DNA of 30,849 nucleotides, taken from assembly GCA_965659115.1 (NCBI GenBank), contig CBFHUP010000029.1, forward strand, positions 1-30,849, written 5' to 3'. This document shows, piece by piece, positions 15,724 to 24,600 of this stretch (positions are counted from its first letter, which is position 1; every line of letters begins with the position of its first letter). Position numbers and translations under genes: made by a program. This DNA comes from UBA8752 sp965659115 (GTDB taxonomy: Bacteria; Bacteroidota; Bacteroidia; Flavobacteriales_D; Sanyastnellaceae). A model generated the notes under the pieces. The model was not told the DNA's origin, did not search any database, and saw nothing but the letters and a program-made list of their open reading frames with translations.

Positions 15724-17172
15724 CTACAGCTTGATGCAGACGTTTTGCGGCTCGGTAAAGAAGCGCATGCTGTTGTAGCCTCCTTCTCGGCCAACCCCAG
15801 AGTGTCGGGTTCCACCAAAAGGGGTGCGCAGGTCGCGCACAAGCCAGCAATTCAGCCACACCATCCCCGTATCAATTCCAGCAGCAAAACGGTGGGCCCG
15901 CTTCAGATCTTGGGTCCAGACGGACGCGGAAAGGCCATATTTCGTGGCGTTGACCAACCCCAAAGCCTCGCGCTCATCCTTGAATGGCTGAAGGGTGGCC
16001 ACAGGACCAAAAATCTCTTCTCGGTTCGTCACGCAGTTGTGGTCCAAGCCTTCAATGAGGGTGGGCTGAACGTAATACCCGTCCTTGAGTCGGGGTTCGC
16101 CCGGCTGGTGCCGTCCCCCTCCACATAGAATCCGACCGCCTTCACCTCGGGCGGTATTGATGGCCGCCAGCACCTTGTCGCGGTGGCCACGAGAAACCAC
16201 AGCGCCCATTCTGGTGTCGGGGTCCATCGGGTCTCCAATTCTCATCTTGGACACTTTGGCGACCATGGCGTCCCGGAACCGGTCGTAGAGACCTTCTTGA
16301 ACCAAGATGCGCGAACCGCACAGGCAAATCTGACCTTGGTTGGAGAATGCGGCCCGCACGGCCGTCGAGACGGCTTCGTCAAAGTCACAGTCGTCAAACA
16401 CCACGGTGGCATTCTTTCCGCCGAGTTCGAGGGAGAGCTTTTTGAATTTAGGCGCAGCAAGGGCAGAGATCGCCGCCCCAGTGGCTGTGCCCCCGGTAAA
16501 GGAGACGGCCCGGACATAGTGATGTTCCACCATGTCTTGTCCCACTTCGGGCCCGAGGCCTTGCAGGATGTTCAATACCCCATCGGGCAACCCCACTTCC
16601 TTGGCCCAAGTGCCGAGCAGAAAGGCGGTCATGGGGGTCACCTCACTCGGCTTGGCCACCACGCAATTGCCACTGGCCAGCGCGGGTGCAATTTTCCAGG
16701 TAAACAGATAGAGGGGCAAATTCCATGGGCTGATACATGCCACCACGCCGAGGGGTTTGCGCAGGGTATAGTTCACGGTACCGTCCCCCATCGTGTGGCT
16801 TTCGCTCGAGAATTGTTCGGCTGCAGAAGCGTAAAAGCGGAGGTTGTGCTCTGCGCGGGGAATATCCACTGCAGCAGCCACCGAGATGGGCTTTCCGTTG
16901 TCACGGGCCTCTGCTTCTGTAAGCATGCTCGCATTTTCGGCGACTTTATCGGCCAAGCGCATCAGAACAGCCCGGCGTTCGGCGGGGCTCCAAGCCCTCC
17001 ATTCTGGAAATGCCTGCCGTGCTGCGCTGACGGCAGCCTCTACATCTTCCGCTCCTGAACGGGCGATGCGGCTGTAGGTAGCACCGGTGGCCGGCTCCAC
17101 ATTGTCGAGCCATTCACCGCCGAGGGCAGGTTGCAGTTGGCCGTTGATCAAGTTGAGGATGTCCTTTTCCAT
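15724..17172 (-). CDS. Aldehyde dehydrogenase, 2-aminomuconate/2-hydroxymuconate semialdehyde type
   Basis: NAD-dependent oxidation of an aldehyde to an acid. The 482-residue product starts at ATG 17172 (MEKDILNLINGQ); upstream open codons to 17253 run into the tRNA terminator and are rejected. Class motifs are present: ISPWNLPLYLFTWKIAPALA, SFTGGTATG in the cofactor site, LELGGKNA with general-base Glu249, the nucleophile Cys283 in NQGQICLCGSR, and EEIFGPVATLQPF. SWNLPLYL and KKLSLELGGKNA resemble the semialdehyde dehydrogenases of meta-cleavage and kynurenine catabolism (ALDH8-like), which is why that subtype is favoured; substrate is inferred. No sister pathway genes are adjacent, though homogentisate dioxygenase is elsewhere in the window. 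Confidence 0.85.
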   Translation of the reverse strand: MEKDILNLINGQLQPALGGEWLDNVEPATGATYSRIARSGAEDVEAAVSAARQAFPEWRAWSPAERRAVLMRLADKVAENASMLTEAEARDNGKPISVAAAVDIPRAEHNLRFYASAAEQFSSESHTMGDGTVNYTLRKPLGVVACISPWNLPLYLFTWKIAPALASGNCVVAKPSEVTPMTAFLLGTWAKEVGLPDGVLNILQGLGPEVGQDMVEHHYVRAVSFTGGTATGAAISALAAPKFKKLSLELGGKNATVVFDDCDFDEAVSTAVRAAFSNQGQICLCGSRILVQEGLYDRFRDAMVAKVSKMRIGDPMDPDTRMGAVVSRGHRDKVLAAINTARGEGGRILCGGGRHQPGEPRLKDGYYVQPTLIEGLDHNCVTNREEIFGPVATLQPFKDEREALGLVNATKYGLSASVWTQDLKRAHRFAAGIDTGMVWLNCWLVRDLRTPFGGTRHSGVGREGGYNSMRFFTEPQNVCIKL

Positions 17173-17204
17173 TGAAGTCGCCTTGGACGCACAAGGTGGG
17201 GACG

Positions 17205-17240
17205 AAAAAGAAAAAGACCGGTCACATTTGTGCCGGTCTT
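17205..17240 (-). terminator. Intrinsic terminator after tRNA-Gln
   Basis: On the minus strand AAGACCGG pairs with CCGGTCTT, with an inner CAC/GTG extension past one bulged A and an AAAT loop, followed by TTTTTCTTTTT. It lies 35 bp past the tRNA 3' end and before the dehydrogenase start, so it should separate the two. Confidence 0.85.
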
Positions 17241-17274
17241 CGTGCGATTGCATTGACTTTCGTCTTCAATTTCG

Positions 17275-17348
17275 TGGTTGCCCCACAAGGACTCGAACCT
17301 TGACAAACGGTACCAAAAACCGGTGTGCTACCATTACACCATGGGGCA
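17275..17348 (-). tRNA. tRNA-Gln (anticodon UUG) with encoded CCA
   Basis: A 74-base cloverleaf reads on the minus strand: acceptor TGCCCCA paired with TGGGGCA, D arm GTGT/GCAC, anticodon loop TTTTGGT with anticodon TTG, T arm AAGG-TTCGAGT-CCTT, and genomically encoded CCA. Two details: base pair 27-43 is a C/U mismatch at the top of the anticodon stem, and the discriminator base 73 is A where E. coli tRNA-Gln has G. Everything else is canonical. The gene has its own downstream terminator. Confidence 0.95.
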
Positions 17349-17353
17349 TTCCG

Positions 17354-17406
17354 CGAAGAATGGACGGCGAAATTACGAAAAGCGTCTTTTCTGACCACAT
17401 TCTTCG
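17354..17406. other. Nested inverted repeats between the YadA-like gene and tRNA-Gln
   Basis: A perfect 9-bp inverted repeat, CGAAGAATG (17354-17362) and CATTCTTCG (17398-17406), encloses a second perfect hairpin GAAAAG-CGT-CTTTTC (17377-17391). There is no T-run. It may help end the YadA-like message or protect the tRNA precursor. A degenerate -7 box (TAATTTCG, minus strand, 17368-17375) that could drive the tRNA lies between the arms. Confidence 0.45.
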
Positions 17407-17421
17407 TGATCTTCAATCCCA

Positions 17422-18558
17422 TCAATCTTCATTCAGTGGCTCCACCGCTTCAATCAGCGTCTCAATCAAGGCCTCAAGTTGGGTGATGCGGTCGTTCAAG
17501 TTGGCAATGGTGTCTTGCAGGTTAATCCCCGCAGCAACAAGGTTTCCAGACAATTCGGCATTGCCCATATCATCTACAGAAAAGGCATCTGACCTGTCGT
17601 CAACTGATGTGCCGTTTCCGATGGTAAACAATGTGTTGGGCGCGGTCTCCGCGTTGAATTTCCCCACCACGGTCTGGTAAGGTCGGTCGGCAACCGTGTA
17701 GTATCCCGCCGCGCTCGAGGCATATCCGCTGGCGGTTGTTTCGTAGCCTTCGGCATGGGCAGAAAATCCAGAGGCCACGGTGTAGAAGCCTTCACTGTGC
17801 GAGGCGTCGGCTGTGGCCTGTGTTCCCTCACCCACAGCATGGGCGCAGGTGGCGCTCGCAATGGTGTTGCGGTTGGAACTGTGGCTGAAAAATCCAGACG
17901 CGGTCGTGTTGTAGCCTTCGGCGTGGGCAGCTGTGTTGGTGGCTTCGCTTCCATACCCCTCACTGTGGGCGTAGTTCGCCAAGGCTTTTGTGTTGTACCC
18001 CTGTGCGTGGGCTGTCGTACCGGTCGCATCGGTAAACATGCCTTGCGCATGGGCGGCTGTGCCCGTGGCTTCTGTGCCCTCTCCCATAGCACTCGAGCAG
18101 GTGCCTCCTGCCGTGGTGTTGCGGTTGGTCGCGTGGCTGAAATTGCCCGTGGCATCGGATCCGTCTCCCAGAGCAGAAGCATAGGAGCCTGTGGCATTGA
18201 CGTTGCGTCCCTGCGCCATTTGTTGGGTCACGCGCATGCGACCTTCTGCCCATGTCCAAGAGTAGGTGTTGATTCCATCGATGGTGGTAGAATCAGAAAG
18301 GAAACTGATGCCGAGGGCCACCCTGGCAGAGTCTGCTGAGGACGCCCCGGTTCCTCCGCTTTCAATGCCGAGCACGCCTTCGTCTTCCCAGGGCAATCCA
18401 AACAGCGTGAGCAGCTGAAGGACATCACCTGTTCCGATGAGGGAGTCGCCGTCCGCATTGGGATTGTAGGGCCATTGTGCACTCAGCGTGCCCGGCACAG
18501 CACCCATCATCAGGAGTGCCAAGAGCAGTGTGGTCAATTTGGAAAGTGGCAGGGTCAT
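17422..18558 (-). CDS. Secreted YadA-head-like repeat protein with coiled-coil tail
   Basis: A 378-residue product from ATG 18558 (an upstream in-frame start at 18606 would precede the signal peptide and is rejected). Layout: signal peptide about 1-27 ending TLSA, an Asp-rich dockerin/EF-hand-like stretch NPNADGDSLIGTGDVLQLL (about 32-50), a linker, twelve 14-residue YadA-head-like repeats about 125-292 (consensus SHAEGYxTTASG), a short Gly-rich domain with LFTIGNGTS and AFSVDDMGNAELSG, and a C-terminal heptad region (LQDTIANLNDRITQLEALI). YadA-type heads form trimeric left-handed beta-rolls, so a trimer is expected. There is no YadA beta-barrel anchor and no T9SS sorting domain, so attachment is unexplained. 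It lies downstream of the giant adhesin gene but behind a terminator. Confidence 0.85.
   Translation of the reverse strand: MTLPLSKLTTLLLALLMMGAVPGTLSAQWPYNPNADGDSLIGTGDVLQLLTLFGLPWEDEGVLGIESGGTGASSADSARVALGISFLSDSTTIDGINTYSWTWAEGRMRVTQQMAQGRNVNATGSYASALGDGSDATGNFSHATNRNTTAGGTCSSAMGEGTEATGTAAHAQGMFTDATGTTAHAQGYNTKALANYAHSEGYGSEATNTAAHAEGYNTTASGFFSHSSNRNTIASATCAHAVGEGTQATADASHSEGFYTVASGFSAHAEGYETTASGYASSAAGYYTVADRPYQTVVGKFNAETAPNTLFTIGNGTSVDDRSDAFSVDDMGNAELSGNLVAAGINLQDTIANLNDRITQLEALIETLIEAVEPLNED
17683..18186 (-). repeat. Twelve 14-residue YadA-head repeats in two six-repeat blocks
   Basis: 504 bp encode twelve 42-bp units. Units 1-6 (17935-18186) and 7-12 (17683-17934) align as two 252-bp blocks: unit 2 (NFSHATNRNTTAGG) matches unit 8 (FFSHSSNRNTIASA), and unit 3 (TCSSAMGEGTEATG) matches unit 9 (TCAHAVGEGTQATA), including the only Cys of each block. 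Confidence 0.85.
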
Positions 18559-18595
18559 GGGATGAAAATTAAGGAAGAGCGGAAATTGTTCGCAG

Positions 18596-18627
18596 AAAAA
18601 GGACACCGCCCGGTTAGAGCGGTGTCC
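18596..18627 (-). terminator. Strong intrinsic terminator after the giant surface-protein gene
   Basis: On the minus strand GGACACCGC pairs perfectly with GCGGTGTCC around a nine-base loop, followed by TTTTT. It lies about 60 bp after the stop of the giant gene and 38 bp before the YadA-like start, so those two genes are probably separate transcripts. Confidence 0.9.
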
Positions 18628-18688
18628 GGATTCACCAAAGAACAGGATGAGCTTTGGGGTTTTCTGCTGATTTGTTGGTCCTTCTGAA

Positions 18689-21600
18689 TTATTCTGTGAC
18701 CATGAACTGCTTCACAATGCTGCACTCATTGGAGATGATGCGCACCTGGTAAACACCGCTTTCAAGTTGAGCGGCATTGATGTCGAGCATGTACATCTGG
18801 TCCTTGTCCACATGTCCGTTGAACAGTGGCGTAACCAGCATGCCGGCCGCATCATAGAGGTTCACATCAATCCGCATGGGCTGCAGCACATTGAACCCGA
18901 TCTGAGCGAAGTCCTGTGTTGGGTTTGGCACAATGTTCGATACCTGGATGTCACCGCGGCTCTGATCAGCTGACAGGGCAGGTGTGAAGCCGTCGACATT
19001 GGCGTTGCCGCCCGTGCCCACAAAGCCTGACTCAGGGTCTTCACAAAGCTCACCCGTCACATTCACCGTGTATCCGAATTCGGCCTGGTTGCCACTGCAA
19101 TCGGTGGCGGTATAGTCGTATTCGAACTGGTAAGGCAACGTGCAGTCGAGGTCACCAAAGAAGTCACCGGATCCCATCACTGGGGTGTTGTCAAACGACC
19201 CAGAGTAGGTAAACCATCCGCTGTAGCCATACTGCGCGTTCATGTTGTTGGCACCGAGGCCGACTTGGAAGCGGTAGAACTCGTTGGCAGGCTGGTGGGT
19301 GCAAGTGAGGAAACTGCCCTCATAGTCACCCCAACCGGTCATTGTTCCGTTGGACAAGAACCAGTACATCCAGTCTTCGTGGTTGTCCTCCAGGTCCTCA
19401 CAATCCAACTTATAGCTCGTTGGGAACGGCTGGTTTGACCAGTCTTCATAGTCCATGCCGTCTTCCAGTGTGATGGAGACGTTCCAACCTGCATCGGGGT
19501 TGTCATTGGCCACGATCGTCTTCTCGATGATCCAGTCGCCGTTGGACATCTGGCTCACAAGGCCTTCACCAATGGTGGAGTAGAACTCCGCACCGGCAAA
19601 GTTGAAGAGGCGCACAGCGTGCACGTCGTATCCGTTGCAAGTCTCTTCAGAGCTGTATGCAGCAGGAGTCACGGTGGTGCAGAACTGCAACACGCTGTCA
19701 TTCGGAGCGAACTCACCCACAGCAGTAGCGGTCATTTCGATGGCCACCTCTCCCTCACAATTGTCGGCGGCGCTCACGTCGCAGGCATCTGTTTCAGGGG
19801 TCAAGCTGTCACCGGTAAAGTCGTCGGCACACACATCGATGGTAGCGCCGTTGTCAATGCCACACACGTTGAGGAATTGAGGAGCTTCCTCGTCCAATAC
19901 CGTCACCGTGATGGTGGCTTGTGCCATATTGCCACAATCGTCGGCCGTCATGTAACTGTATGTCAGCGTCGCGTTGCCGCAAATGTCTTGGTTGGTGGTG
20001 TCCACCGACATCGACATGAAGGGCGAGTCGTCGCATGCGTCCAGACTCAAGGCCGCGATGGCAGGCACGTCGGCAATGCATGAGACTGCTGTATCCGTGG
20101 CGGCTGTGCCGTCACCAAAGGTCAACACCAATTCTGGGGCAGTTTCATCCACGACGGTGATTTCCTGTGTCCACGTTGTGGTGTTTCCAGCACAGTCGCT
20201 GACTTCCCAAGTGCGGAAGAGCGTGTAGCTGTTGGCACAGTCTCCATCCTCCGACGTTTCACCGACATAGGAATAGCTCAGAGCATCGTCGCAGTTGTCG
20301 TCAGCCTGAAGCGCCGTGAGGGCGGCCGGCATCGGAACAGCATCACAAGCCACGGTTGTATCCATTGGGCCGGCCAAGAAGCCAGGGGCAGTGGTGTCCA
20401 CCACGGTGATGATCTGCGTGTGGCTGATGCCGTTTCCAGCACAGTCCTCCACAGACCAAATCCGCGTAATGGTGTAGTCCGACGGGCACAGGTCTTCGTC
20501 CTCGAGCGTCTCTGTCAATGTGACGGTGAGTTCGGGGTCGCAGTTGTCGGAAGCGGTCAACGTAGGTGCCATGGGGACGTCATCGCAGGATGCGGTAGCG
20601 TCAGCAGGCAAGGTCTCGACAAACTCGGGGTCCGTTTCATCAATCAAGTTGATGATCTGGTCCACGCTCTTGTTGTTGCCACACTCATCCACAGCATTCC
20701 ACGTACGCACCACCACAGCGGTTCCTGCGCAACCGTCGATCAACGAGATGGAATCAGAATAGGTGATTTCCACTTCGGGGTCGCAGTTGTCCAAGGCTTC
20801 GGCAGCACCGAGGCTTCCCACGCTGTAGTCGTTGTCGCAAGACAAAGTCGTATCCTGTGGAATCAGCGTGAATTCAGGGGCCTCCGTATCGATGAGGTCA
20901 ATGGACTGAATGAGCGTATCGCTGTTGCCGCACTGGTCTGTGGCCACATAAGTGCGCAAGTAGCTTCCAGCGCAAGCGCCGCTGAACTCTTCGTCAGAGA
21001 GCAGTTCGAGCTGCACCGTGGCATCGCAGTTGTCGGTGACGGTAGCATACAAAGTATCCATGCCCCATTCCGTGCAAGGGATGTCCAATTCGAGAGGACC
21101 AGAAATCACCGGAGCAGTCGTATCGACCACGGTGACCACCTGAACGTGGGACAGTTGGTTGCCAGCGCAATCGCTCACACTCCATGTGCGGGTGATCGTC
21201 ATGTTCTGCGCACAGTCACCGTCTTCACTCGCCTCCGCAAAGGTGACTTCGAGGTTGTCGTCACAGTTGTCAGTGGCCTCCAGAACAGCTGCTGCTGGAA
21301 CGGCCTCGCACGACACGGTGGTGTCGGCAGGAGCCGCAGTCAGCCATGTGGGAGCAAACTCGTCGGTCACGGTAATGGTGTGCGACAGGCTCGTGGAATT
21401 GCCGCAAGCATCTGTGGCCGTCCAAGTGCGAACGAGCACCTGAGTTCCAGGGCATTCTTCAGCACCGAGGATTTCTTCCTCAAAGCTGACCGTTGGATTT
21501 GCATCACATCCATCAACCGCAGTGAGGTCCGCTACCGCAGGGATGTCAAAGCAAGGCACAGTCACATCTTCAGGAAGGGGGTCCACAAATTCAGGAGCCG

Positions 21601-24600
21601 TAACGTCTTCCTGTGCAATGGTCTGGTCGCAGCTCACGGTGCTCTCATTTCCGCAGTTGTCCGTGGCTGTAGCCGTGAAGGTGCGCACAAAGGAGAACGA
21701 GCCAGCACAGGCCACAGTCGTGTCGTGGTCCGTCCAGGTCAACTCCACCGAAGGAGCCATTCCGCCGCAGTTGTCATCGGCCGTGATGACAGGCAACCCG
21801 AGGGCTTCAGTAGACAGGTCCGCGATGCAATCCGCATCGGCTGAGACCGTTGTGTCTGCAGGGCAATCCAAGGACACCGTTGGAGGTGTTTCGTCATACA
21901 ACTGGATGAACTGCTCGAACATGTTGGCGTTGCCACAGTCGTCTTCAAAGGTGTAGGTGCGCATGTACATGCCCACAGGCTGCACACAACCTCCGCTAAA
22001 CGGCGTATCAAAGAAGGTGACGGTGACATCGCTGCCACACTCGTCCATCACTTCGATCAAGACGTTCTCTTCGGTGTTTTCGTCGCTGTACTCCTCGCAA
22101 GAAATGGAGAGGGTGGTTTCACCCGAAACGAGGATGGGGGCGGTTTCGTCCACAACCGTGATGGTCTGATGGGCGAGGGTACTGTTGCCACAGTCGTCCA
22201 CAAATGTCCACGTCCGGTCAACGCTGTAGCTGCCCACACAGAGTTGAGCGTAGACGCTGTCCTCTTCCCAAGAATAGGCCACTTCGGAGTCAAAATTGTC
22301 TTCGGATCCAAAGTCACCGTAGGTCATGCCCGCATCGTAATCCAGGCAAGACACGGTGGTGTCATCTACAAATACCACAGGTCCGAGCGAATCGACGAGC
22401 GTGATGTGCTGCTCACAGCTGGCGCTGTTGTCGCAGAAATCTGCAGCAGTGAAAGTCCGGATGAACGACATGGTTCCTTCTGGAGTGTCGTCGTCTCCCT
22501 CGCAGTCAACTTGGAAGCTGCCGTCGCTGTAAGTGATCGTGATGTCTTCCCATCCGCTGCAGTTGTCTGAGGCCATGGCCATGCCCAGGGCAGTGGTCGT
22601 GGTGTCATCCGCGATGTCCTGATCCAACATGACAATGGTGTCAGCAGGGCAGGTGATCATGGGGTCTGTGTCGTCATACAGAGCGATGTACTGCTCAGCG
22701 ATGCCTACGTTTCCGCAGTCGTCGGTGGCCGTCCAGATCCGCATCCAGCTTCCGGGACAAGAGCCGCTCAACGGCCATGCCTCGATGCTGATGGTCAGGT
22801 CGCCATCACAATTGTCGAACACCTCCAGTGGAGACTGTGTAGGATCGAGGGGGTCGGTCAAGTCCTCACAAGAGACGGGCTCATAAGGAGGGTATTCACC
22901 GAATTCAGGAGCAGATTGGTCTGCTGCTGTGATCATCTGCACGCAGCTCACCGTATCGCCGCTGTTGCCGCATGCGTCTGTTGCATAAGCGTAGAACGTA
23001 CGCTCAAAGGAGTAGGTGCCATCGGCACTGCCGTCGCTGTCGTCGCATTCTAAAGACGAGGGACCGTCGGTGTGGAACCAGGTGATTTCAGGGTCGTCAT
23101 CACACCCGTCCTCAGCGAGGATGGTAGGCATGCCCAGCAAGGTGTAGTCGACCTCAGCAGTGCAGTCCGTTCCCAGGGCAACGGTGGTGTCTGCAGGGCA
23201 CTCCAACAGGGTGATCACAGGCGCCGTGATGTCCACCACAGTCAACAACTGGGTGCAGCTCTCCATGGCGACGTTACCACAGTGGTCTTCTGACACAGCG
23301 AAGAACGTACGTGTGATTTCGTAGGTGCCGTTGCCGTCCTCACAAGTGTAAACGGGATCGCTGTCTTCCACGGTGTAGCTCAGCGTTGGAGCGGCATCGC
23401 AGTTGTCGGTGCTGAAGATCTCAACCTCTCCACTCTGTGTGGGGTCGAGTTCGCCCATACAATCGGCATCCAGCTCTACCACAACATCTGCAGGACAGGT
23501 AATGTCGATGGTCGGAGCGACCGTATCAATCAGCAAGATGAATTGATGGGCGCTGGACATGTTGCCGCAAGCGTCGATCACGATGTACTCAACGTCCCAT
23601 GTAGGAACAGGGCTCACGCATCCACCAGACATGGGGTCACACTCGATGTAAGCGGTGTCAATCTCGCAGTTGTCGGTCCATGAGGCAAAGCCAAGTGACG
23701 TCAGAACGTCCATGTCGCAGGCCCACTCGTCGCAGGCGATGGAGACCTCCACGGCGCTCAACTCAATCATGGGGGCGATCTGGTCGATGACCTCGATGGT
23801 CTGGACACCAGAGATACTGTCGGCATTTCCACAACCGTCTTGAGCACTGGCTGTCCAGGTCCGGCGAATGGTATAGCAACCATCGCTGATGGCGTCCACA
23901 ATTTCGTCGGTGTAGTTGATGTCGCCAGAGACTGAGCTGCAGTCATCCGTGAAGTTGGCCGAAGCCTCTCCTGTGAAATCTGTGCCCGTCTCTACAGAGC
24001 AGTCGCCCATGACAGATACAGACAAGTCGCCAGGAAGTGTGAGGTCGATGGAAGGGGCCACAGTATCAACCACATGAATCAATTGTGTGCAAGTGCCCAC
24101 GTTTCCAAAGAGGTCTTCAGCACTCCATGTGCGCTCAATGGTATAGCAACCCGCATCTGTTTGGTCGATGATGACGTCCGCGAGGATGCTGACCGGAATG
24201 CTGTCGAGGTCGTCGCAGTTGTCCACGACGGTGACGGTGGCCACTTGAGGAATGTCCTCTGTGCAGGCCACGGTGGCTTCACCAGGACAACCGAGGAAGG
24301 TCGGAGCGATGGTGTCTGCGCGGCAGATGTGTTGCTCGACGTTATAAGCACCGCAAGAATCCACAAAGGTGTAGATGTTGGTCGTGCACATTTCGTCATA
24401 ATCGAAGTACTCAGTTTCGAGGCTGAGGTCTACGATCACGTCACCAAGAGCTCCCGACACGGGCACACCAGAAATCTGGCCTTCCCAGGCATACCAACCA
24501 CCGAGTCCAAACTCGCAGTTGTGGTCGTTGGCCGCTTCACCGACCTGGAAACCAAAGTGCTCGTTGACTGGAGCGTGGTTGAGGTTCAGCAAGCTGCCCT

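Noticed and set aside
15636..15842. N-terminal extension of the OmpA-family lipoprotein
   Set aside because: It would bury the lipoprotein signal peptide internally and overlap the dehydrogenase 3' end.
17422..18558. Phage tail-fibre or prophage fragment
   Set aside because: Head repeats of this type occur in phage fibres, but there is a signal peptide and no other phage gene, integrase or attachment site in the window.
20420..21844. Open frame of 474 codons on the plus strand inside the giant gene
   Set aside because: It runs antisense through the HYR array, whose GC-rich repeated codons keep the opposite strand open. The translation has no signal, domain or family resemblance, while the minus strand encodes recognisable repeats.
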